Of a stretch of DNA of 64,000 nucleotides, positions 1 through 11,646 are shown in pieces. Position numbers and translations under genes: made by a program. The DNA is from Volvox africanus (Eukaryota > Chlorophyta > Chlorophyceae > Chlamydomonadales > Volvocaceae): the NCBI GenBank assembly GCA_030268105.1, contig BSDZ01000023.1, forward strand, positions 1,240,001-1,304,000, written 5' to 3'. The notes under the pieces are model-generated. The model worked only from the letters and a program-made list of their open reading frames with translations, was not told the origin of the DNA and did not search any database. Each line of letters starts with the position of its first letter. Position 1 is the stretch's first letter.

Positions 1-16
1 TGTGGCTGATGCAGTT

Positions 17-245
17 TTATCGAGCCTTCATTTCTTGCATGCTTTTAGGTAATGTGCGTATTATTAGATCCACGCGCCGTGCATCAGCTAGTACAGTAAT
101 CTGGGTCGCATTAAAGCCTTTCATTTTATCATGGTTTGGGCTGCACGAAAAGATGTAGTATTTGCCGCCTTGCTGGGTCGCCGAGTAGTTTAGCAACATC
201 CCTTCCCCGCTCATGGCCGTTGATGTAGGATTGGGTTTTTTGCGC
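17..245 (-). CDS. Cupredoxin-like protein, C-terminal exon (partial gene)
   Basis: The last exon reads out to a TAA at 17-19 and starts after a TGCAG acceptor near 246. The peptide ends in a blue-copper-type signature: GGKYYIFSCSPNHDKMKGF followed by a strand ATQITVLAD. Cys, His and Met are spaced Cys-x3-His-x2-Met, resembling the C-terminal copper loop of plastocyanin and phytocyanin (Cys-x4-His-x4-Met is usual), but shorter. The first copper His should lie in an upstream exon that I could not find; the DNA at 246-480 instead holds a GGA-rich run that reads as Ser or Pro repeats. Cupredoxins are small electron carriers or redox proteins, usually lumenal or extracellular. The family call rests on one motif. 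It could also be a non-copper cupredoxin fold because the spacing is compressed. Confidence 0.4.
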
Positions 246-3200
246 CTGCAGGATATGAAGGAGGAAAGTGGGAAGGATGGGCAGGACGCGATGAAGTCCG
301 ATGAAGAGAACGAGGAGGAGGAGGAGGAGGAGGAGGAGGATTGCAATGAGGAGGACGCAGCCAATGAGGTTTAAGCCACCAGCCATCTCGGTCATCTTCC
401 TGGCGCACGCGGTCGCACTGGAGGTCCCCAACCTTCTTGGTCTGTGACCACACCAGGGGTCCAAGGGCCTGAACTGACATAGGATCGTTGCGGTGGTGGT
501 GGTGGTAGTGGTCGAGAAAGGACGGCGGACACCCCCTGGTCTGAAACCCAGGACAGGTGGGCGCCGCGGGCGGAGTTGCGAATACGTCAGCTCTTTATCG
601 CCGGACCGTTGTCAGAGAAGTAGCCTCGCCGTTGTTTCTTCAGGTGACCGTTCGTCATTTAAGATTTTATTAGGGGGTTTAGGACTTTAGTTGATTGCAC
701 ATGTACAAGAGTATAGTAGCCATTCAGGTCCTGTTGAAAGGAAGACGATGATGTCGTCGTAGGTAAGAAGCTGTGGAATGAACAGAATCAATTCTCTTCA
801 TCCGTTCGCCAGCTGTTAAAAAGGATATGTAGACACGCTTACATGAAAGATATACTTGCATAGTGATGACATATCTGTACAATTTCACCGACTGAGCTGC
901 TGAATGCGACTGCCAGAAGTGCACGGATTGTGTCCTAGAGGACCATGACCGGGATGAATGATTATGTAGAACGGTAAAATGCTGAATTGTGTATCTCCCT
1001 CCTCACATCTTTCCGCCGTTTCACATTCGCCGTGTCTCTCTCCACCCATCTCTTTACCAAGTCAATCACAAGTTAATACATTTGTGACTGAGATTAGGAT
1101 ATAAATCCCTCCACAGGAGCTTCCACTGCCAGGTAGTGGCCAGGGGTGAAGCATAGCCCCCCTCTATCCCAGAACACATACATGACATCCATACCATGAC
1201 CACGCCGGGAAGATGCATGGCCAGAGCAAGTCTGTCTGGGCAACATGCTAGGCTCATTGAAGAGTCCCGCACCTGCTGTATGCCGCTATCAAATCCCGGC
1301 CTTTTCTGCTCTCCAGGCATGAGTCAAAAACGTATGCAGGAAAACACTGCAGAGTCTCCCCGGACTACCTTATATGGCGCAGACCAACACGGCTTGAAGC
1401 TTCTCGCTTGAAGCCTTTGGCCAATGTTTTCAACAACGCAGGCGAGCAAAGACGGAAACCGCGGATGGCATGGCCGCTTGGACGGATGCCATCTGTACAA
1501 CCGGATAACGGTACCGAAAGGACACCTTTCGCACATCACAAACGAAAAGTCGCGACTTTGCGCAATCTAATTATAATCTTAAAGAAGTTTTCGTTGTTTT
1601 ATAATCCAAAAGCTTTCGAAATTTCACGGCCGCCAAAGCACCAACCAACCTTATACAAGGTTGGAAACTCAACGAATCCGACATGCGCAAGAAATAGGGG
1701 GATTAGGGAAGCAGTAGGGCGCCGGCACTTTGTCCGATCACCTTATCGTTACCAACTATCTTCAAAAGTTCCAAACGTCTATTTCCTTCCCCCCGTGCAC
1801 ATGATTTAGAGCTTATAATCCCACGTTTCTCCTCATCCCACCAGAGCACTTGTCATCAAGCTAACACGTACCAACATACACATCAGCTGCCAAGTTAGGA
1901 AATATAGCACGCGTTCATGCAGATGCAACAGCACCGCCGCTGGTGCACGCGACGCAGTCACACAAATGGCAAGCGAATGGTGGGGTGGGTGGGGTGGGGT
2001 GGGGTGGCGCAACGCCTCTTGGCGCCGCAGCTGGTCTCAGTCCACGGACCAGAGACACAGTTCTTCTGCCTCAGTCAACACAGTTGCACCGAACTACTGT
2101 ACCTCCCGGCATCCGGTAAGGGGCCAGAAAGTAAAGCATGCCGCAAAGCACTGCTGCTATCCAACCGCTCACATCGGTGCCATGCCCGACGACGTTCAAC
2201 GTCAAGACGTTGAAAGATGAAACCCAACACAGGACTCGCGACTAGTCGGTTGAGCACGTAGCTGAGCTGGGTCCACCATTCTCGCCGCATAACGCCAGCT
2301 GACAAGACACCTAGATCATCCACACGCACGCGCGTATACACACATGTATGCACACACATACACACACATTCCCCTGTCTGTCTGTCTGACCGTCTGACAA
2401 CCCCGTATCCGAGAGTCCGTCAAAACTGTGAGAGGCTCATCCGGAAGTGGGCCGCAGGCGACCCCACGTGCAGTGGGAGGTGCGAGGCGTCTGGTGTCAA
2501 AAGGACGTCAGGAAAATTGATGTTGTCACCCACAAAAGCACATTGCGACACGTAAGGCCCACAGGCCGCTCCAAGAGGCCCTTCGTACGTCGGGAAAGCC
2601 ATATGCTATATATATATAGGTTATACGCTTGGCCCAAGCCCCGAGCCCGTGTCCGCCCTTCTACCGGCGGAAGCTCCCGCGATGTGAACTGCGGCCAGAA
2701 ACCTGAATTGGAGCCTGCACGTGCTGCTTCGAAGCCCCAGTCTGCTCGCGTCCGTGGCCATGAAGCTCATCCCTTGCTTCCGCATTCTGCCCTTGTTATA
2801 CTGGTAACGTGCCAGAAGTACATTCCTTCGCCGAAAGGGTCAAGACAAAACCTTCCCCCCACGCTTACACCGCCTTCCCCGCAACTATAAACAGAGATAC
2901 ATACACACATGTCCCGCGTAAGGCCCATGTAAACAAACATGAGAACATACACACGAGAGCCAATTGCACACGTGAAAAAAATCTAGCTCGCGTGGACGAC
3001 AAAGCAGGGTGCCGAATATATGACGTATCATACAAGACGTATTGTACAGGAACATTACATACTGGACACTTTCTTGTACGGCGTTAATGCGGAATGGGGC
3101 AACCCAAGCTGGATGTCCATCCTGGGGAGCAGGATTCTCCCAATGGAGTTAATAAAACTCCGCATCAGCATGATGGCTTTTTGGGGCCGGGCACCAGGGC

Positions 3201-3299
3201 ATGGATCCGGAATCCCTATTAATGGTACCGAAATAGCACACGTCCTGTTTCACGTATCAATTGTTTTACCAGGAAGGACCCAGAAGGGGTTTGGGGGGG
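246..3299. other. Stretch without a supported gene
   Basis: No open frame here shows splice-linked coding character. I see a GGA-rich run at 311-340, G-rich DNA at 1978-2010 (GGGTGGGGT units), a 9-bp-arm palindrome at 2195-2214 (TTCAACGTC and its complement around AA), and CA-rich and GTCT-rich simple sequence at 2330-2400. A TGTAA at 3059-3055 on the minus strand may be the polyadenylation signal of the RING-CH gene, about 240 nt past its stop. Confidence 0.5.
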
Positions 3300-4213
3300 C
3301 TATTGATGCACCAGATCAGCGGTCTGGACCAGGGACGTCTGCGAGCCCGCATCGAGGCCAACATCGCTGTTGGCCGACACCGCTCGCCTGGCTGATATCG
3401 CAGCGCACCGTGTGGCAGCTTCGTAGGCATTCAGGCCACGAAGGTTCACCTTGTCTTCTGCGGTGCGACGTAACAACACGGAAGCTTAGTACCATTCGTG
3501 TCAGTGTTTCAATGAACTATATCCTCATTGTAAATTCAAGTCATATGATGTCATGTAGACACTTATGGCGTTGCGTCGGTAAGAAGGGAGGGAGTAGCTG
3601 ATGAGCCCTAGTCGGAGTCTTACCCTGAGCGAGCTTAACCTCGAATGCAACGTCGAACATACGGTTGCTTAGACCAAAAAGCTCGTTAACCTTCCTCTTG
3701 AAGGCTGCCTTGCCCGCAGGGCCAGGCAGGATTGGGATCTTGTACACTGCGAAACGCCCTCAATTCCGACAGTGATGGACTGTCACAAGCAGGCATACAT
3801 AGACGACATTGGGGCTTACCAGTATTGTTGAAAACTACAGCTGCCATTAACGGCTTTGGTGCATCCTCATCGGGGCCTTCTGATCCGCCAAGGAGCGTCG
3901 CTTGCCAGTCCGGAAGTTGTTCGAAGCAAAAGCGACACTGACGCTCCTCCCTGAAATAATGAAAGAACAAAATTTATTCTTAACATAAGGCGCCCTTGCA
4001 TCGAGCAATGGTGAAGAATACCAACCTTTTTCCCGAGGAATGGAGTTGCCACCGTGCCAGGCATTCTCGATGCACAGGACGTCCCTTACAAGCGCAAGGA
4101 GTCAAAAGAGGCTTTAGATCCGTCCCTTCCTGAAGACAAATATAGCAAACAGGCTCGCTTATGGCCTCGACGTCAATGGTAGTGTCGACGCCGAGACCGC
4201 TGGTCACACTCAT
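3300..4213 (-). CDS. RING-CH (RINGv) zinc-finger protein, probable E3 ubiquitin ligase, 199 aa
   Basis: Four exons join in phase: 4213-4026, 3950-3820, 3746-3624 and 3457-3300, giving 200 codons including the TAG stop. The N-terminus holds a complete C4HC3 RING-CH finger: Cys23, Cys26, Cys40, Cys42, His48, Cys51, Cys68 and Cys71. Intron 1 (GTTGGT...TTTCAG) falls between Cys51 and Cys68, so the finger is completed only by splicing. RING-CH domains bind E2 enzymes and transfer ubiquitin; many are membrane-bound MARCH proteins, but I see no membrane segment here. The C-terminal half (KIPILPG, FDVAFEVKLAQ, RGLNAYEAATRC) is regular and looks like a second folded module that I cannot name. The start at 4213 is the first in-frame ATG. 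Catalytic activity is inferred from the finger only. Confidence 0.85.
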
Positions 4214-6033
4214 TATGACACTAGTAATCAACGCAAGTAACAATTACAAGTATATGTAGGTCTTGAAATGGTTTCTATTAAACTGCAGGCCAGGGTAAGG
4301 ATTTAATACAAGCTAGATGCTCCGAAATCTGCTGACCTGTAATACCGTACTGCTTTCTTCAATTGTTTTGGGGAAGCAGAACTGACACCATCATCCGTAG
4401 AACGTCTTCATATATGTATATCGTTTTCAACATCTATCCATCTATTTCCTTTTTAAACTCCATTTTGGTTTTTGAATTATCGCGGTCCTTTGAGCGTCCT
4501 GGCTTATTTGGGCCTCACGAACTCATACAGCTTGTAAAAAGTCAAGTTATTCAAGCCGTATGAAGGATTTCTAGGATTCAATTGAATTTCAAAGAGCGCC
4601 TCTCGGAGGAGATAATCAAAGAGATAAGAGCTCGATAATTAGTGTCATTCCAAGGCCGCAAGACCGCAACCTGCAACGTGTGTTGTTGCTGCTGTGCAGC
4701 GCGTGGATGAGCTGCCACCTGGTGTTTCCATGTGGCCGTCCAGTGCAGCTCTGGACAGCCACTTGGAAACACCAGGGGTTCTCCACAAAAGGGTGAGGGC
4801 CCACCCAAAGACCCATGAGGACACCAGGTCGGGACAACAGTCGACGATCCATCAAGCGTGTGTGTAACCTAAGATGAAGTCCCTTTCTCGGCACCCCTTG
4901 AGATACGACGATGTCCTCAACTATCGCACATAAAGTAGCAATGAGAGATGACACTCTGTCAGGAGGAGCTTTCTCGTAAGTCGCTACATTGCTTGAATTC
5001 CCCTGAGCGTTATGGGCACCCAAGTTTTCTAATTCTGTACCAGATGTAAGAGGATTTTATATAAGGAGTCGTGGGCTTGCATGGCACCTCGTGTGTTTGC
5101 GTACCTACTGTAAGCCAGGGGACGTCTTTCACGCCCATCGTCTCTCGAAGCCACCATAACGGATACCACGAAAGCCTTCTAAAGGAAATCGTTGCGGTTT
5201 ATCTACACCGCAGTTATCAGCTTGCCGAAGTATCGCCTGCCATAACAGGGCCTTGCTCAGGCTCTGGCTGGCTGCTCTTCGTCGCCGCATGCTTTGTAAT
5301 GTGTGCTGCTGCATAAGGACACCAGAAATAATGCTCGAGCTAAATGAGGGACTAGTATCTGGGATGTCAGATCTTGGTGTTCAGATTGCAAGCTGGATGC
5401 ACGGAACGCCTTCTGGTTGCGTCGTGTTGCATCTAACGCCCCAACCCCAAACCCCAAAGATAGCTTGCAGGCAGTGGCGAGCGATAAATTATAACCGTTC
5501 TAATTCGGTAAAGACTGCATACATATGCCCACACACCGTAAGTGCTCCTTTGGCAACTTGCTATAACTGTCAGAGCACGGCTGATACGACCGCATCAACA
5601 TAAGGGATGTCTGCGTGAGGTCATAAGCAACCGGTAATATATACACATCAATATTCAACTGCCTGCAGTGCTTATAACGCCACTAACTCTACCTTCTATG
5701 GAGTATCGATGTACGTTCTATCTGCAGGATGGCATGGTGCCAAAATAACTTTTTGTGTCGATCATTATCAGTTTCTGTCAGAAGCATATTTTTTAGAATC
5801 CAAAGCAGGGTAAATCGCACCAAGCAAACTCACCGCACGCTGCAACTCTCCACAGAAATTCGCGAATGAAGCTAGCCTTCCCAGTAAGTTGCCATTGAGG
5901 GCTTATAACTAATTAACTAAGCACAATAAATTTAGTTATTTCATTTGGCATCGCCATATTAGCTTGCGTTGGCAACCCTATACGCGCGCTACCAGAACCA
6001 GCAGCAGCAAGGCGCAGAATCACAAGCCGACAA
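4214..6033. other. Intergenic stretch with possible minus-strand exons and a hairpin
   Basis: Two minus-strand pieces look exon-like but I could not join them into a gene. Near 5314-5245 there is a helical, Arg-rich peptide ending before a possible splice site. Near 5020-4870 there is a peptide containing APPDRVSSLIATLCAIVED, which faintly recalls the first helix of P/U-type cyclins. That likeness is a guess and no second cyclin helix follows. The hairpin at 4718-4776 is listed separately. The rest is AT-rich with no supported gene. Confidence 0.3.
4718..4776. ncRNA. Candidate small-RNA hairpin
   Basis: The two arms 4718-4743 and 4751-4776 are inverted copies: 24 of 26 positions pair, with mismatches only at 4731/4763 and 4737/4757, around a 7-nt loop (TGCAGCT). 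The longest uninterrupted helix is 13 bp (CCTGGTGTTTCCA). Length, short loop and isolated mismatches fit an algal miRNA or siRNA precursor, but a short fold-back element would look alike. The transcribed strand cannot be told from sequence. Confidence 0.4.
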
Positions 6034-8598
6034 ATGCCGCGGGGCAATCCGAACGTGTGGAAGAAACATGGTGCTAGCTATGCGGAGCTATCGGGGACAA
6101 CTACATCAATCGAGCGCGCACAGGATGTAGCGCCTAGACGTCTACCTCCCGTATCCCCAGTCTCCCTAGCAGACATGCGCGCCATGAAACCGGCCGGCGT
6201 AGCATCGCTGAAGCCACACACGGGAGTGGGCTCCTTCGTTCTCCAGGTACGATACTTCCCGTACTATGGACCAACACGCATCACCCCATGCAGCTGGGGC
6301 TCCTGTGGGCGCGGCGGGCTTTGGTGGGGGTACATCAAACTCAAGAAGCGGCTTTCCAAATAAGAAATCCCGAAGCAGAGCCGAATACGGCTTCTCGCGG
6401 GCAGTGAATACGGTGGGGACTTCAAAGCTCATCGTCTCCACCCATACCCGGCAGCCTCTCACATGGCCGTACCATCTCCCGGCATAACCTTTCGCCAGAT
6501 GACGAGCCTGTGGCTGCGCCCATCCGCCGAATACCAAACACTCCAGACAATAATCCATGCCATCTCTGACACGTGTCACTTGCACTCGAAACATCGTTCA
6601 CTTTGTGCACTTTTACAACATCTGACCGTTGGCATGATACAAAAGTTAAGGCGCCGTGGATTTCCGCCCTCCCAAGTTCTTGATCACATCACAGCCCGTC
6701 CTCCCCCCCATTTGCCAACACAGTCAAACTGGAGCCTTGGCGTGCCACCTAGCAACACAGCGGCAGTGATGCACGGCAGCAGGGGCAGTAGCAGAGCGGG
6801 TGGAGGTGACAGTGCTGGTCCAGGACCGTCCTCGGTAGCAGTTGCGGCGGCAACACAGCCGGCACCGGCGTCACGTTGGGCTGCCGTCTCTGGGGCAGCA
6901 GGGGGAGGGCCCATAACCGCGGGTCTGCCGCCACGGACATACAACACAGAAACCAATTCGAACTACGGACCGCCCCCATCGGATTTCCGAAGAACGGTAC
7001 GTGTGTTGCACGGCGACACGTGTGTTGGGCAACTGCGTCTCACGGCGCAGAGGCGGCAAAACAACTAGGAGGTGACAAACTGACGATAGAAACCGTGGCC
7101 GACGAGACCGACTAGGGCAGCAGCGCGTCTGGGTGGATTGCGCACTGGAAGGCCGGGAATTGGGAGTTGGGGCACAGGGCAGGGCGTTGCAGGTATAGTC
7201 GTGAATTGCCCTCGGAAGCTGCATAAGGACGTTGGAGCCGGAAGGGTCTGCCTCTATGCTTGGGTGCTGGGGGTGACGTGTCAACATATAGAGACCTCGA
7301 CTCTTTTCAAGAGTCGTTTGTTCTGGGCCCTATCTCCATCGCGCTGCCCACGGTTCTCGTACCTTAAGACTGCTCCGTGTGCATGTCCTTTTGCCCCTTC
7401 CCCCCAGCGGAGTGCGGGGCCAGGTGCCTCGCAGTTTCCCAAACCTGATCAGCCCAACGACTGGAAGTGAGTGTCAGCCACATATGTAGCCAGGGTTGGA
7501 AGGTGTTCCATGGGGCAGGGCGGGGAAGGGAAGGGAAGGGAAGGGAAGGGAAGGGAAGGGAAGGGAAGGGAAGGGAAGGGAAGGGAAGGGAAGGGAAGGG
7601 AAGGGAAGGGAAGGGAAGGGAAGGGAAGGGAAGGGAAGGGAAGGGAAGGGAAGGGAAGGGAAGGGAAGGGAAGGGAAGGGAAGGGAAGGGAAGGGAAGGG
7701 AAGGGAAGGGAAGGGAAGGGAAGGGATGGGAAGGGAAGGGAAGGGAAGGGAAGGGAAGGGAAGGGAAGGGAAGGGAAGGGAAGGGAAGGGAAGGGAAGGG
7801 AAGGGAAGGGAAGGGAAGGGAAGGGAAGGGAAGGGAAGGGAAGGGAAGGGAAGGGAAGGGAAGGGAAGGGAAGGGAAGGGAAGGGAAGGGAAGGGAAGGG
7901 AAGGGAAGGGAAGGGAAGGGAAGGGAAGGGAAGGGAAGGGAAGGGAAGGGAAGGGAAGGGAAGGGAAGGGAAGGGAAGGGAAGGGAAGGGAAGGGAAGGG
8001 AAGGGAAGGGAAGGGAAGGGAAGGGAAGGGAAGGGAAGGGAAGGGAAGGGAAGGGAAGGGAAGGTATCTTCAGGGTCCCTTCATGCCCCTTCATGCCCCT
8101 TCAGGTTCGCAACACCTATAAACCTTTAGATGTTGTGAACTATGAAGAGCACACACATACGTGTATGTGCGTTAACTTGATCGACAGCGACATGTCCTGG
8201 AACCAGCGAGCGATTTGAGTGCTGCGGTTTGTCACTCGATTGCTCTATCGATTCGGGCGCGACTAAGCCGTCTCCTCTTTCTTCGCACGCACCGCAGGAC
8301 TTTGAAGCAGGTCGATTTCCGACCGGAGCTAGCCGCCGGGGCGCCACCGCCGCCACCGCCCTTCAAGGCCTCCACCTCAGGGGCGGTGCTGCCATGCGAT
8401 GTCCCACCCAACTCGCAGTTTGTGACGCAACATCGCACTCACTTCCAGGGACGGTCACTGCGGGAGGCACAATCGCTGCGACCGTCGGGGTGCTCTGCGA
8501 CCCAAGCAGCAGGATACAATATCATTACGGGCGCTGGGGCTTATAACAACAACGCCTTCGAGCACTGGGACGGGAGGGATTACCGGAGGCACCGGTGA
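6034..8598 (+). CDS. Multi-exon protein of unknown function (about 281 aa), GGGAA repeat in intron 3
   Basis: Exons 6034-6246, 6724-6996, 7408-7466 and 8298-8598 chain in phase (0, 0, 2) to a TGA at 8596-8598. All use GT-AG borders; the last acceptor is ACCGCAG. The start MPRGNPNVWKKHGASYAEL is the first in-frame ATG of exon 1. Short polar motifs with Tyr, Asn and Gly recur: YNTETNSNYGPPPSDFRR at the end of exon 2, PDQPNDWK in exon 3, and QFVTQHRTHF and GYNIITGAGAYNNN in exon 4. This style recalls small axonemal or microtubule-inner proteins, but I do not recognise a named family. A further exon at about 6291-6411 (peptide with NKKSRSRAEYGFSRAVNT) looks coding, yet its entry phase does not fit exon 1 as drawn, so the 5' half may need revision. 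The 831-nt intron 3 is mostly GGGAA repeat. Confidence 0.6.
7522..8064. repeat. GGGAA pentanucleotide microsatellite, about 108 copies
   Basis: About 543 bp of near-perfect GGGAA units with one visible substitution (T at 7727, giving GGGAT). One strand is all purine and the other all pyrimidine, apart from that site. It lies wholly inside the third intron of the 6034-8598 gene. Because the unit length is not a multiple of three, long open frames run through it on both strands; these are artefacts of the repeat. Confidence 0.97.
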
Positions 8599-8629
8599 CG
8601 TGCGAGTGCGTGTATGCCATGGGTGCTGC

Positions 8630-8815
8630 AGAACCACATGGGTACGGAGGCTGCTCTCAGTGAGGGGGGATCTGGCCCCATGGGTCCCAGTCGTTGTGAC
8701 GATGCGACGCCAGACGCGACGGCGAATTCGGGCGGAGGGGCGGCAAAAGGGAAGGCCGAGGCCTCCGTGCAGTCGGGTAGGGCAGCTGCATGGCAGCTTG
8801 ATGATCTGTTTGGGG
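8630..8815 (+). CDS. Possible isolated exon downstream of the 6034-8598 gene
   Basis: After a GCTGCAG acceptor at 8623-8629 an open, coding-looking frame encodes a Gly/Ala-rich peptide ending AAAWQLDDLFG before a GTAAAG donor at about 8815. If unspliced it runs on to a TGA near 8863. Its frame does not match the preceding exon if that exon were spliced at its terminal CACCG/GTGACG, so it is not simply the next exon. It could be an alternative 3' end or chance. Confidence 0.25.
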
Positions 8816-8865
8816 TAAAGAAAGGGCGGCACTGCGGGAGATGTGGAAATCGGAAAAAAGAATGA

Positions 8866-11646
8866 TGGATTGCGGAGTCGCGAGGATGGGGGTCTTGCCG
8901 AAGCGGATGGCATAACGGCAGCACTCACTCGGGGGTGGGAATGCGCGTGAAAGTGAATCGACATCCTGATCCGATGACTTTTGTTGTGCGTTTGTGTTTG
9001 TGATTTAATAACTCATGGAAATATGTATCGATCACTATGGGATGCTGATACGTACGGCACGTCTGGTCCTGTGCTGTCCCGGCAGGGTTAGTGAATGTTG
9101 AATTTCATACTTAATATGAGGCCGTGAGCTGCTCGAAAACGGGGTGACACGGTCCGGCCGCAAGTACTGCGTTATCAGACGCTGCCATACACGCTTCCTC
9201 CCATGCCCTTGTCTCCCAAGTAAGGTTACGAAAGGGACTGTTCGCGTAGCTGCTGCGGGATCATCATAGCATTGGGATTGAAGGTAGAATCAATAATGAA
9301 CTGCTGTACAGAGTACAAGACATGTCAATGTACGGAAGTCAACCAGATGGGCTAGATAGACATCGCAGTACGAAGAAGGGGCCTGTGTTGCACCCATGCA
9401 GGAGTCTTCTGAAATCGAACGTGTTGAGTGGAAGGCTAACTACTGTGACAGGTATATAGGTGTGGCAGGCGTACGACAATGATGACGAAGGAGCTGATAA
9501 TTCAATTTGGCACGGGCCGGTAGGTGTGCCATCCATTGTGTTCTTTGGTACGTTGCACCAGTCGACTGCATTGGCTAGCTGGCTGAGCAGGTCGTAGTAC
9601 CTGAAGCTAAATTGCAGTAAAAACCCCTTCGGTGCAGAGGTGCTGCTCCGCGTGCCGGGGTATACTTTGCTGAATTTGGCCTGCACTGTCAGGATGGGGG
9701 CGAGGACGCAGTCGCGCTAGCGCACTGCCTAGGGAAGGATGGGGGTATACAATGCTCTCTGCTTGCTCGAGTGTTGCAAGACCCCAAGCTGATGCTGGGT
9801 ACTAGAGAGCGGGCTCCAAGCGGGGATAGGTGCGCCGAGGGCTGTCATGGAGAGGAGGAAAACCTAGGGGGACCCTCTTGAGTTCGTGTAACTTAGGCAT
9901 TATGCATTGTTCTCGTTTATGGAAACGTGTTTCCTTTTTGCGGTCGGGCTGACCACTTAAACGCCCATTAGCTGGTACGCGGGCGTGCGCCGCAATGGCA
10001 GAAAGCTATCAGCGATCTGGAGAGGAAAGGCAGTGGGTCTATGTGTCACAAGGGAAAGGGGATAGCGAAGAAAACGGACCCAGCTGCCAGTACTCATGGG
10101 GAATGAGACAAACGCAGGTCTCTTCCTTAACTCTGTGGGTGATGGTGCATGGCATGGCATGCCGTCTTCAGTTTTGCGCTTTGTGCTGCGTTACCTTGCG
10201 ATTATTCCAGCATTCCTTGCGTTTGGTGGGTGGAGCCTGCACATTTAGACTTCGTTGGCACCTTCTGCTGCTGCAACCAGTATCACCCATACAAATATCT
10301 TATAAAAATTCCTTCAGATCTTGTGAAATTATCAATAAGCCCACTACATGTCCCAATCGTTAAGAAGAGGCGCAGCGAGCTCGATCGCAAAGGGCCCCAT
10401 GCTTTCTAAGAGGTTACGTTACGCTTTAAGTAGCACCAAGCGATGCAAAACCACGCCTGTCAACTATTTACGCAATATGTTACAAGGCCACCCGCGTTTA
10501 AGTATTACACGATTCAAACGCGCGTAGGACTGTGGTGGCAATATGGACCGTGTGGAGGCTGCAGGTCAACGGACACGGAAGTGGCTGCAGCAGGTAGGGC
10601 TACGGAGCTCGCTATTTATGGCCCTAACAGAGCTTCCATAGCGGCGGATCGCGATTTAATGCCGCTGCGGAGGAAATTAAGAATGCTGTGACCTTGTTCC
10701 CCCCCGTTCATGACCTAATGGAAATGACAGCCCTTCTGCGCTATAGCGTCGAGAGGGGGGTCAACGTGCTGCTGGTGGAAGGCGCCCTGGCTTGACACAA
10801 CTAGCTTGGGGTGTACCACACCGGCAGAACTGTTCGTACAACAAATACGAGGCTGAGCCTAGCGAATTGGTAGGCTATGAACAAGTGGGGAATTCGTCAT
10901 TTATAGGGTCAGGGCCTTTCCCAATTTTGGGGAAGGTTTTGGAGGATTTGGAGAGTCGGGTGCGAGCACATGTATGCGGCTCACTCTGAACCACAGCGCC
11001 ACTGCCACTGTGCCACCTGTTTATCAAGCCATTCGGCTGTATCCTGTGCATGTGTATGCAGTGTGTGTATTTATAACAAGTTCTGGTACGCAATGCCTGT
11101 GGCCCACCTCAGCCAGGGGTGACTCACCTCAACCATTCACATCATGCGGATTCACACCATGCGGAGCGGAGCTATCCCAAGGTGGACTGTGCTGGCGGGT
11201 GGCCTTAACAGCACAGCACCGGTACAGCGACAGTGCTAAAAAGTGTCACAATTGTATGCTTGTTGTCTCATTTAATGATCGCCGTCGAAGAAGGAAGATG
11301 CCTTTAGTTTGGCAGCGGTCTGCCGCTGCTGTCTAGCACACGTTATGGGTTAATTGTCAGCTGGTCATTTTGATCGGTGCCGTACAGCGCGAATCCTGTA
11401 TGCGGACCCGTAAGCGGGCGGTTGTACACTGTAAGGGTCTTCTGTGGACGCATTATAAATTTTGTCTTCATGAATTGATTCTCCACAGCCCAAGTTAGGC
11501 GTGTTTGCGTATTGCGACAGACGGTGACAGCGTTACATGCTAATTGCAAGTAACAGGCACAATATTAAATATTGATGATTATTTTTGAAGTAATTTTCTA
11601 TTTATCCCTATTGTGTCGAAGGCTTACCTCTTGAGGATGAAGTGAA
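8866..11646. other. Stretch without a supported gene
   Basis: Only short, overlapping open frames are present on both strands. None has linked splice sites or a recognisable motif. A 115-codon minus-strand frame at 9339-9686 is open but has no coding signature that I trust. Confidence 0.45.

Noticed and set aside
4870..5020. Cyclin-type first helix on the minus strand
   Set aside because: Only one helix-like peptide with weak resemblance; no following cyclin-box exon found.
6166..6594. 142-codon minus-strand open frame
   Set aside because: It lies across exon 1 and intron 1 of a better supported plus-strand gene and has no recognisable motif.
7467..8218. Long open frames through the GGGAA repeat on both strands (Gly-Arg-Glu-Gly-Lys and Pro-Ser-Leu-Pro-Phe repeats)
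   Set aside because: A pentanucleotide repeat without stop codons is open in all frames; the array lies inside an intron flanked by in-phase exons.
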